Origin: JBFGJH01 sp041586155
GTDB taxonomy: Bacteria; Actinomycetota; Acidimicrobiia; Spongiisociales; JAENVV01
Reading direction: 5' to 3'
DNA length: 7,055 nt
Assembly (NCBI GenBank): GCA_041586155.1
Contig: JBFHAT010000097.1
Span: 1-7,055 of the forward strand
How positions within the stretch are numbered: the first letter of the stretch is position 1; every line of letters starts with the position of its first letter. The position numbers and the translations under genes were made by a program. Positions 1 to 5,714 of the stretch are shown here, piece by piece. The notes under the pieces are model-generated. The model saw only the letters and a list, made by a program, of their open reading frames with translations, did no database searches and was not told the origin of the DNA.

Positions 1-676
1 ATGAGGCCTCGATGGGCGCGGTGCCGTTGTAGGCGGCGTAGTGATGCCGGGTGGGGAACCGGGTCACGTCGCCGGTGTAGCCGATGATGAGCGCGGCGAC
101 GACGCCCCCGACGCCGTAGATGTCGGTCAGCGACGTGTCGGCGGCTTCCACCGCCACCCGGAGCCGTTGCTTGAATATGGCGAGTTCCCGCTCAAGACGT
201 CGCACCTCGCCGAGGAGCTCGTGGGCGATGCGTTTGCGCTCCGCCTCGACCATCGTGGCCGGCCGGATGCGGCGCAGCAGCGCCGACGCCTGGCGGGGCA
301 CCATTTCCTTGCCCAGGCCACCCGGGGTCAACGCCGCCAGCACGGCGTGGAGGCGGCAGGCGGCCTGGGTCTTCAAACTGGAGAGCTGCTTGTGGCGCTT
401 GGACAACATCCGCAGCACCGCCACGTGATCTTCGGCCTCGACGACCCGGAGCCCGGGTTGCCGCAGCGCGGCGATGGCCACCGAGCGGGCGTCGTTGGGA
501 TCGTTCTTCTGCGACTTGGTCGACCCCAACAACCGCACCCGGGCTGCCAAACCCGCCCCCCTCGGCCTGCGGGCCGGCCCACGCCGATGAACGATTCTTC
601 GGCAACCGCGTTGGCAGAGGCACTCGACTGCGCGCTCGGGCTGCAAGTGGTCGAGACGTCCGGAGAGGCCGTCCAT
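1..676 (-). pseudogene. IS110-family transposase, 5'-truncated and running off the left edge
   Basis: IS110 elements move with a DEDD transposase. Reading the minus strand from about 550 to 2 gives some 183 residues that fit the family. They begin LAARVRLLG, followed by the acidic motif KNDPNDARSVAIAAL (third D of DEDD) and a basic helical stretch with KTQAACRLHAVL. The C-terminal Transposase_20 helix-hairpin-helix region then starts with YGVGGVVAALIIGYTGD and FPTRHHYAAYNGTAPIEAS, and is cut by the window edge. The same frame stays open back to an ATG at 676, but the 42 codons between 676 and 550 do not look like the usual N-terminus: the DTHK-type first aspartate and the conserved glutamate region are absent in all three frames. 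No good ribosome binding site precedes 676. I infer a truncated or rearranged, inactive copy. Family assignment is firm; the exact 5' boundary is not. Confidence 0.85.
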
Positions 677-739
677 TTCGAGGAGTGCCGAACCGAGAAG
701 TGAACAAGGCGGGCGAAATCCCTCATGGCCGCCCGCCGT

Positions 740-2128
740 CTACGACCGCACGACTGCGATCTGGTCCCGGACGGGGATGTTGTAGGAGTTCAAGCTCGGC
801 GCCTGACCGTGCAGATCGAAGTCGAGCTGCACGTCGGGGCCGAAGATCAGGCAGTGCGACGACCCGCCGAAGTGGAACGCGCCGATCGGGTGGCCCTTCA
901 CGACGGGTTGGCCCACCTGCACATCTTCGGCGAACTCGCACGATGAGACCTCGGCCATGCCGATCGGAAGGAAGCCGACCGGGCCCAGCTCCGGATTGTC
1001 GATGATCAGCAGCGCGCGCGTCGCGACTTCGCTGATGTAGCCCTGCGAGTCGTTCGGGCCCGCGGGGTCGGGGACCTGCGTCGAATCCCCCGCGTCCTCG
1101 GTGTGCAGCGGGTTGTAGAAGCCTTCCGACGGTATCTCCGAGTAGTAGGTGCCGTCGATGACACGCTTCTCCCTGACGACCCCCGACACGGGGCTGTGCC
1201 AGGCGTGGTAGCTCTTGGCGCTGAGGAACGCCTGGTAGACCGTCCCGCCGACGAACTCGTCGACGTGGCTGCCGTCGAGCATGTGGCGCAGCGAATACGG
1301 CTGCCCCTTCACCCAGAAATTGTCCATCTCCTCGACGCCCCGCACCAGGTTGTACGGAGCCGACTCGCAGGCGTTGGCGACGACGCGGTCGTCGTCGGGA
1401 GATGCGATCGGTCGCTGTCCCTCCCGGAACTTGCGGAGGAAGAAATCGTCCCAGCTCGTGAAGCCCCAGTGGGCGCTCTGAGGATCGCACTCGAACGTGT
1501 CGATGAATGCCTGCTTGGCCTCGGCATCGCTGAGCTGTCGGTCCCAGTAGTTGAGCTCCCCCGATCCGGGGACCGCTGGCAGCATCGCAACCATCGCCTG
1601 CAGTGCGCTGGACCCGAGCCATCCCTCGTCGGGATCCTCGTTGATCGCGTACGCCGACTCGGGTGACTTCAGGAAGCTGCCGAACTGGTTGAGCACCTTC
1701 TTGAGCATCGCATTGACCTCGGGGTGCAGGAATGCGGCATAGCCGCCCTCGGTGCCCATCGACCAGTCGAGGATGGCATTGATCGGAAACCCCACGACGC
1801 CTGTGTCGTTGTAGGTCGGCGTGTGCGTCAGGATGACGTTCATCACCGCCAGCATCTGGTGGTAGTCGCGGATCTGGGGCTTGCCGCCAGGATCGCGGTT
1901 GTACGGTGGCTTGGACGGGACCTGCGTGAACATCTGGTTGAACAGCATGTAGATCTCGGCGTTGGACTCGATGAGGTGCTGGAACTCCTGGAGCACCGGC
2001 GCCAGCGGCTCTTCGCTCTCCTTCGACTTGGCGACCTGCTCCTCGAGCCAACCGACGAGGATGGCATGGTCCGAAGGGAGCCACTCACCGACCCGATAGG
2101 GCGCGACTTGTCGTCTGGAACTACTCAT
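740..2128 (-). CDS. Phosphatidylserine decarboxylase-like pyruvoyl decarboxylase (PSDC + PS_Dcarbxylase domains)
   Basis: 462-residue protein. The first 190 or so residues resemble the PSDC-type domain (PF12588) found before the catalytic domain in some decarboxylases. From about 225 (GFTSWDDFFLRKFREGQRP) to the end it matches the phosphatidylserine decarboxylase catalytic domain. YHAWHSP (307-313) matches the YHRxHxP block holding the catalytic histidine. FHFGGSSHCLIF (418-429) corresponds to the LGST autocleavage site, so self-cleavage between G422 and S423 would leave the pyruvoyl group on S423. The usual relay aspartate region reads NACESAP (252-258), with glutamate where Asp often sits. 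No signal peptide or membrane segment is visible, so it is probably cytosolic. Proteins of this architecture include amino-acid decarboxylases (the fungal tryptophan decarboxylase PsiD is one), so a phospholipid substrate should not be assumed. The start is set by a strong SD and by ATGA overlap with the upstream gene. Confidence 0.88.
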   Translation of the reverse strand: MSSSRRQVAPYRVGEWLPSDHAILVGWLEEQVAKSKESEEPLAPVLQEFQHLIESNAEIYMLFNQMFTQVPSKPPYNRDPGGKPQIRDYHQMLAVMNVILTHTPTYNDTGVVGFPINAILDWSMGTEGGYAAFLHPEVNAMLKKVLNQFGSFLKSPESAYAINEDPDEGWLGSSALQAMVAMLPAVPGSGELNYWDRQLSDAEAKQAFIDTFECDPQSAHWGFTSWDDFFLRKFREGQRPIASPDDDRVVANACESAPYNLVRGVEEMDNFWVKGQPYSLRHMLDGSHVDEFVGGTVYQAFLSAKSYHAWHSPVSGVVREKRVIDGTYYSEIPSEGFYNPLHTEDAGDSTQVPDPAGPNDSQGYISEVATRALLIIDNPELGPVGFLPIGMAEVSSCEFAEDVQVGQPVVKGHPIGAFHFGGSSHCLIFGPDVQLDFDLHGQAPSLNSYNIPVRDQIAVVRS

Positions 2129-3129
2129 GTTGGTCCGGCCTCCTTGCTGGTCGATTGCTGGGATGGTGCCTCGAGGAACTCGCGCCAGAGCCGCCCTACG
2201 AGCTCGTCGACGGACGGAAGGTCGTCGATCTCGCCGACGCCGAGCCCGGCGAAGACGCCGAGGCCCATGACGTCGTCGCCCGTCATCGACTCGACCGGGG
2301 TGTTGTTCAGGTATCGCACGAACGTCTGGACGGGATCGGTGTCCTCGATCACGGCGATGACATCGTGCTCGCCGGGCCGGCGCCCGGCCGGCGGGCATCC
2401 GGCCGCGTTCCACATTCGGAACGTGTCGTTGCGAAAGATGCGGTGCGTCGCGTTGGGCCACTCCTTGTTCAGGCAGACGGTGAACACAGTGTCCCCGCCG
2501 GTGCCGTCGAGCAGCATCTGCTTGTAGCGGGGGTGAGCAACGCTCTCCTGCGTGGCGACGAAGCGGGTGCCAAGCACCGCTGCGGCCGCGCCCATCGAGA
2601 TCCACCGCCGGATATCGTGGCCGGTGGCCATGCCGCCGGAGGCGGCGACCGGAACCTCACCTGCGACGGCCAATGCCTCCTCGAGCGCAGCGTGTAAGGG
2701 CTGGTAGGCCTGGACGTGACCGCCGGCCTCGATCCCCTGGCACACGAGGAAGTCGGCACCGAGATCGAGCGCCTGCTTCGCGCTGTCGGCATCGGTGACC
2801 TGGATCCCCATCGGCAGCGAGCGTTCCCGCAACCGGTCGATCATCGCGGCGGTCGGGATGCCCCACGAGAATTGGATGGCGGGGACGCCCGCGTCGATCG
2901 CCAGGTCGTACGTCTTCGGCTCGAAGCTGAGGACGTAGTTCCCGAAGAACAAGCCGTTGGTCTGTGCCCTGACCGACTCGATGGCCGTAGGCACCTGATC
3001 GGCCGTCAGCCAGGTCAACGGAAGCGATCCAAGTGCGCCGGCATTGGTGACCGCCGCCGCGAGGTCGGGTGTCACCGGCCCGTCCATCGGGGCCTGGATG
3101 ATCGGGATGCGCAGACCAAACAACTCCAT
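2125..3129 (-). CDS. Nitronate monooxygenase / 2-nitropropane dioxygenase-like FMN protein
   Basis: 334 residues, a normal length for the PF03060 TIM-barrel family, which includes nitronate monooxygenases and FabK-type enoyl reductases. Visible marks are the N-terminal strand FGLRIPIIQAPM (4-15), FFGNYVLSFEP (61-71), IQFSWGIP (85-92) and QGIEAGGH (131-138) with the catalytic-type His138. The FMN phosphate-binding segments PVAASGGMATGHDI (160-173) and LGTRFVATQES (186-196) follow. The reaction would be FMN-dependent oxidation of nitronates or nitroalkanes; an enoyl-reductase-like role cannot be excluded. The start at 3129 matches the family N-terminus but has no clear SD. ATGs at 3183 and 3240 would add 18 or 37 residues that do not look like the family. 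The stop overlaps the decarboxylase start (ATGA), so both are one operon and may act on related substrates. Confidence 0.88.
   Translation of the reverse strand: MELFGLRIPIIQAPMDGPVTPDLAAAVTNAGALGSLPLTWLTADQVPTAIESVRAQTNGLFFGNYVLSFEPKTYDLAIDAGVPAIQFSWGIPTAAMIDRLRERSLPMGIQVTDADSAKQALDLGADFLVCQGIEAGGHVQAYQPLHAALEEALAVAGEVPVAASGGMATGHDIRRWISMGAAAAVLGTRFVATQESVAHPRYKQMLLDGTGGDTVFTVCLNKEWPNATHRIFRNDTFRMWNAAGCPPAGRRPGEHDVIAVIEDTDPVQTFVRYLNNTPVESMTGDDVMGLGVFAGLGVGEIDDLPSVDELVGRLWREFLEAPSQQSTSKEAGPT
2139..2145 (-). promoter_or_regulatory. Shine-Dalgarno of the decarboxylase gene
   Basis: AAGGAGG on the minus strand lies 10 bases before the ATG at 2128, inside codons for K329-A331 of the upstream monooxygenase. 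With the ATGA overlap this fixes the decarboxylase start and suggests translational coupling. It rules out the much longer open frame that continues upstream. Confidence 0.85.
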
Positions 3130-3541
3130 GAAATGGCGCGATCGACCGTGGAGAAGCCCCCCGGCGGGGTCGCCCCCGCTCATGCCGCCCTGCCCATGGT
3201 CCTGGTTCCGCCCCTCGGCGACTCGGCTCGATGCCATCATCCTTTGGCCGTGAGCCGCAATCGAATCGTCACACCTCGTCCCTGGTGTGCGAACTCCTTG
3301 GTCCCAGACCATACCAGGGTCGCTCAACTCGAAGCGGCCCTGCCCTCGCAGCCGAGACTCAGCGCTCAGACCGCCCGATACGGGCGAGAACGCTCGCAAG
3401 GCGAAGCCGCCAGCAGGCGCCGCTGAGTGGGATCGCGGGACTGGCGATGCCTCGATGTCGCAGGGGAGTCGTTTGTATGCGCGTAGATGCCTTCGTCGCT
3501 GCCTCGTCCCAAGTTCTGGACCCATCTGCGTTGGGTGAGCG
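3130..3541. other. Gene-poor stretch upstream of the monooxygenase-decarboxylase operon
   Basis: No convincing gene is seen on either strand. The minus frame of the monooxygenase stays open to 3588, but its codons there encode low-complexity Arg/Gly/Ser sequence unlike the family. The operon promoter should lie here. I see only a weak -10-like TATGGT on the minus strand (3308-3313) with no matching -35, and an inverted repeat listed separately. Confidence 0.6.
3280..3319. promoter_or_regulatory. Possible operator: nested inverted repeat upstream of the operon
   Basis: CCCTGGT (3280-3286) pairs with ACCAGGG (3313-3319). Inside it TGGTC (3299-3303) pairs with GACCA (3307-3311). The repeat covers the only -10-like hexamer seen (TATGGT, minus strand) and lies about 150 bases before the monooxygenase start. 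It could be a repressor site or a structured leader. Arms are short and chance is possible. Confidence 0.25.
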
Positions 3542-3720
3542 AACGGGCTCCGCATCTCCGAGGCGTTGGGCGCCAACATCGAGGACATCGGGCTGCAGCG
3601 GGGTCATCGCACTCTGACGGTGCGGCGCAAGGGCGGCAAGGTGGTCCTGATGCCCCCTTGCCCCACGAACGGCGAGAGCGGTCGACCTGGCGATCGGGGA
3701 ACGCACCGAGGGCCCGGTCT
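3542..3720 (+). pseudogene. Tyrosine recombinase (phage integrase family) remnant with frameshift
   Basis: From 3542 the plus strand reads NGLRISEALGANIEDIGLQR and then GHRTLTVRRKGGKVVLMP. This is the catalytic-domain start of a tyrosine recombinase; the Arg codon at 3551-3553 is the first catalytic arginine, and RKGGK is the beta-hairpin lysine region. At 3653-3657 a run of five C shifts the frame. Dropping one C continues the family pattern as PLAPRTARAVDLAIGERTEG. A TGA lies four codons before 3542 in frame, so the N-terminal arm-binding domain is gone. The sequence after about 3720 no longer resembles the family, so the His/Arg/Tyr end is missing too. It is a fragment of an integration gene and cannot be active. 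The single-base shift could be decay or a homopolymer read error, but the truncations at both ends stand regardless. Confidence 0.8.
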
Positions 3721-3807
3721 CGAGCGAATCGAAAGCCTTCGTAGTCGCCGCTGCGGCGCGGCAGCGGGTTGACTTCAGGGTGGGCGTTGGTGCGCCGAAA
3801 GGATGGG

Positions 3808-4293
3808 ATGTCGAAGGCAAGTGCGCTCATTGTGATCAGTGCATTGGTGGCTGGTTGTGGCACGGCGACCGAGACATCGGACGGTGCGGCAACCACCATT
3901 GCAGCGGCCCCGACGTCGAGCCTCGCATCGACTACAACAAGCCCGGGAGAGGAGCGACTCGCCACGACGACCACCGCCACGGCGGATGCGACGGTTGACC
4001 CGGACGCGGCAGTGGTTGCGTTCATCGCCGCGCTGGAAGAGAGCCTTGCTGGCACCCGGTACGAGGGCGAGGCGTTGGACAGCCCGGAGGTGTTCGTGGC
4101 AACCGGCCAGCTGTTCTGTGAGCAACTGGACGCCGGTGCCGAGCGCGACGAGATACTGGTGAGCTACATCGAGGCGCTGACCGGGGCACCGCCGGAGGCA
4201 GCCTCCGATGACGACCTGGTTCTGGCTGGGTCGTTGCTCGGAGTGAGCGTCGGAGCGTTGTGTCCCGAACATGAGGCCGGTGTCTCCGACTAA
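3808..4293 (+). CDS. Putative lipoprotein with DUF732-like domain
   Basis: 161 residues. The N-terminus has a short hydrophobic segment ending in the lipobox LVAGC (13-17), so Cys17 should be lipidated and the protein anchored outside the membrane. Residues 18-66 form a Thr/Ala/Ser-rich linker with TTT runs. From about 67 to 155 lies a small helical domain with two cysteines (Cys104 in QLFCEQLDAG and Cys152 in GALCPEH). The spacing and the closing alanine-rich helix plus CP resemble the DUF732 family of actinobacterial secreted proteins, whose role is unknown. The start at 3808 has GAAAGG (3797-3802) five bases upstream; a TTG at 3769 in the same frame would put the hydrophobic segment too far in. 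It directly follows the integrase remnant and no terminator is visible after it. Confidence 0.75.
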   Translation: MSKASALIVISALVAGCGTATETSDGAATTIAAAPTSSLASTTTSPGEERLATTTTATADATVDPDAAVVAFIAALEESLAGTRYEGEALDSPEVFVATGQLFCEQLDAGAERDEILVSYIEALTGAPPEAASDDDLVLAGSLLGVSVGALCPEHEAGVSD

Positions 4294-4301
4294 AGACTGC
4301 A

Positions 4302-4331
4302 CTGACAGCGGTCGATGCTGTCACCTATAGT
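4302..4331 (+). promoter_or_regulatory. Sigma70-type promoter with overlapping 7-bp inverted repeat
   Basis: The -35 CTGACA (4302-4307) and -10 TATAGT (4326-4331) each match consensus at five of six bases and are separated by 18 bases. TGACAGC (4303-4309) and GCTGTCA (4317-4323) form a perfect 7-bp inverted repeat over the -35 box and spacer, a placement that suits repressor binding. The expected start of transcription falls on or next to the ATG at 4339. Confidence 0.7.
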
Positions 4332-4338
4332 GGTCACA

Positions 4339-4791
4339 ATGAAGAGATCAGCTCTGATCGCCGTTCTTGCAGCGGCGTTGAGCATCGCGGGAATGCCTGC
4401 GGCTCTAGCTTCCGATCATCCGACCGGCCTGGAGCGCGCCAGCCAAGCGACCCAGCAGGGCCTGGAGAAGGCACAGGGCCACGCCAGCGCAGCTCCCGGC
4501 CAAGCCAACCGAGCCCAGGGACTCGACAAGGCCGGCAAGGGGAGCAGCAACGGGAACAAGAAGGACAAGCTGCGCGGTTTGGAACGAGCGGCCGCGGCGA
4601 TCAACACGGCCCTCGAGCGAGGTAACGGTAGGGGCAACGCGTTCGGACGTGGTCACGCCGCCGACGTGCACGCCATCCTGCTCGCGGGCGGCTCACCCTC
4701 CGAGATCGCCGGTGAACACGGCGCCGCCGTCAGTGCCATGGTGCGGGCCTACAACCAGCTGAAACGCGCCGAGCGACAGCCCGGAGACTGA
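4339..4791 (+). CDS. Secreted protein with repeated GL(E/D)(R/K)A motifs, unknown function
   Basis: 150 residues. It has a typical signal peptide: MKR, a hydrophobic core, then ALA before Ser25, so cleavage after residue 24 is likely. The mature part is Ala/Gly/Lys/Arg-rich and contains GLERA (30-34), GLEKA (41-45), GLDKA (61-65) and GLERA (80-84) with low-complexity spacers (GKGSSNGNKKDK). A denser C-terminal segment, NAFGRGHAADVHAILLAGG (100-118) then SPSEIAGEHG, ends in a helix. Net charge is basic. I do not recognise the family; a cell-wall or nucleic-acid/anion-binding role would be a guess. The start at 4339 is chosen because the promoter -10 ends seven bases before it, implying a leaderless transcript; an in-frame ATG at 4315 lies upstream of the -10. 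Confidence 0.75.
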   Translation: MKRSALIAVLAAALSIAGMPAALASDHPTGLERASQATQQGLEKAQGHASAAPGQANRAQGLDKAGKGSSNGNKKDKLRGLERAAAAINTALERGNGRGNAFGRGHAADVHAILLAGGSPSEIAGEHGAAVSAMVRAYNQLKRAERQPGD

Positions 4792-4964
4792 TCCCCAGGT
4801 CCTCCGGCCGCAGCCGCGCCGCGCACGCCGATAGTCGCCGCTGAGACCTCACCCGCCACGAGCGACCATCCGTCCCCACCCGTCCCGGCGCAGATCACCA
4901 AACCCCGAGCACGAACGCACGTCTCGTCGAGTAGCGCATAGCGGCAGGTACGCGCTCGTCCTGA

Positions 4965-4970
4965 GATACT
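4965..4970 (+). promoter_or_regulatory. Probable -10 box for a leaderless transcript
   Basis: GATACT ends seven bases before the GTG at 4978, and no SD-like sequence fits in the gap. No good -35 is seen at 16-19 bases upstream, so the promoter call rests on the -10 and its spacing alone. The 186-base gap before the gene holds nothing else I can identify. Confidence 0.45.
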
Positions 4971-4977
4971 GGGCTTC

Positions 4978-5406
4978 GTGAGTTGGGATGTCTTCATACA
5001 ACACTTACCCGAGGGTGCACGGAACGTCGGTGACATTCCGATTGACTTCGTGCCTGGACCTATCGGAAGGCGTAGCGAGATCGTTGCTGGCATCCGTGAC
5101 GTGTTCCCCGATGTGGATTTCTCCGATCCAGAGTGGGGCCGCGTCGACGATGACGGGTTTTCAATCGAGATCAGCATCAGCGCCGCTGATCCCGTGATGA
5201 ACTTCGCTCTCCACGTACGCGGCGAACACTCCGCAGCCGGCGCGGTCGCGGCCCTGCTTCACCGTCTCGGGGTTCGTGCGCTTGACGCGCAGTCGCCGAC
5301 CGGGATCTTCGACGCCGATGCGTCCGGTCAAAGCATCAAGACGTGGCGCGGCTACCGGGACGAGGCCATTGAGAGTCAGCGCCGATCACCAGATCCCGAG
5401 CGGTAA
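4978..5406 (+). CDS. Conserved small cytosolic protein of unknown function (MSWDVFIQ type)
   Basis: 142 residues with no signal peptide or membrane segment. It starts MSWDVFIQ, followed by PEGARNVGDIP and PIGRRSEIVAGIRDVFPDVDF. The acidic FSDPEWGRVDDDGFSIEISI block (48-67) and a FALHVRG strand (76-82) come next, then an alanine-rich helix (85-97) and RALDAQSPTGIF. This alternating pattern suggests a compact alpha/beta fold. I recall similar hypothetical proteins in other bacteria beginning MSWDVFIQ, but no function. Such proteins are often found singly. It ends about 70 bases before the toxin-antitoxin promoter and seems to be transcribed alone. GTG at 4978 is the start because the conserved opening residues follow it directly. 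Confidence 0.75.
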   Translation: MSWDVFIQHLPEGARNVGDIPIDFVPGPIGRRSEIVAGIRDVFPDVDFSDPEWGRVDDDGFSIEISISAADPVMNFALHVRGEHSAAGAVAALLHRLGVRALDAQSPTGIFDADASGQSIKTWRGYRDEAIESQRRSPDPER

Positions 5407-5452
5407 CGCACGCCGAGCCAGGAGTGCCGAATGGCACGACTGCGTGTATGAC

Positions 5453-5467
5453 GTATCGTGATACAGT
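5453..5467 (+). promoter_or_regulatory. Toxin-antitoxin promoter -10 with operator-like palindrome
   Basis: GTATC-GT-GATAC (5453-5464) is an inverted repeat with perfect 5-bp arms overlapping the -10-like TACAGT (5462-5467), which ends seven bases before the antitoxin ATG. Ribbon-helix-helix antitoxins commonly repress their own promoter by binding such short palindromes, so this is the likely autoregulatory site. No strong -35 is visible. Confidence 0.55.
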
Positions 5468-5474
5468 TGCAGGT

Positions 5475-5714
5475 ATGACCCAAGCGATCTCCGTGCGACT
5501 CGACGACCAAGCTCTCGTCGCGCTCGGCCAGCTAGAGGCGACAGGTCTGACCCGCTCGGAGGCCATCCGAGCGGCGTTGGTCGACGCCGCTGCGCGCCTT
5601 CGGGACCGACGTGCGCTAGCCGCCGAGGTAGCAGCGCTGGAGGCCGACGAAGGTGACCGGGCGGAGATGCTTGCAGTCGCAGAGATGATGGAGAGCCTGC
5701 GTGCGCAGGGGTGA
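5475..5714 (+). CDS. Ribbon-helix-helix (CopG-type) antitoxin of a MazEF-like pair
   Basis: 79 residues. QAISVRLDDQALVALGQL (3-20) gives the DNA-contacting beta strand and first helix of the RHH fold. GLTRSEAIRAALVDAAARLR (24-43) gives the turn and second helix typical of CopG/ParD/MazE-like antitoxins. The acidic, methionine-containing tail EVAALEADEGDRAEMLAVAE (51-70) is the expected toxin-binding arm. The protein should dimerise, repress its own promoter and neutralise the downstream toxin. The ATG at 5475 begins right at the RHH strand and sits seven bases after a -10-like box; an in-frame ATG at 5424 would add 17 residues unlike the family and lies upstream of that promoter. Its last 14 bases overlap the toxin gene. 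Confidence 0.85.
   Translation: MTQAISVRLDDQALVALGQLEATGLTRSEAIRAALVDAAARLRDRRALAAEVAALEADEGDRAEMLAVAEMMESLRAQG

Noticed and set aside
41..703. 220-codon open frame on the plus strand
   Set aside because: It mirrors the IS110 remnant on the opposite strand; the minus frame carries the clear transposase motifs.
723..2084. 453-codon open frame on the minus strand
   Set aside because: It is a shadow of the decarboxylase in another frame, rich in Arg/Gly/Pro with no recognisable motifs; the true frame has complete PSD motifs.
740..2128. Reading the decarboxylase as a psilocybin-type tryptophan decarboxylase
   Set aside because: The shared domain architecture is suggestive but substrate cannot be read from the sequence, and no other genes of that pathway are present.
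2129..2605. Extension of the decarboxylase frame upstream of 2128
   Set aside because: It lies antiparallel in codon phase over the monooxygenase gene, is Arg/Ala-rich low complexity, and the SD plus ATGA overlap fix the start at 2128.
1724..2697. Long plus-strand open frames opposite the operon
   Set aside because: GC-rich sequence keeps antisense frames open; they show no signal, domain or start context, and the minus-strand genes account for the region.
3130..3588. N-terminal extension of the monooxygenase to 3588
   Set aside because: The family starts at FGLRIPIIQAPM; the extension has no domain features and overlaps the integrase remnant on the other strand.
3742..4843. 12-base direct repeat TAGTCGCCGCTG at 3742 and 4832 as possible attachment sites
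   Set aside because: A repeat of this length is expected by chance in a GC-rich window of this size, and no intact recombinase or tRNA lies beside it.
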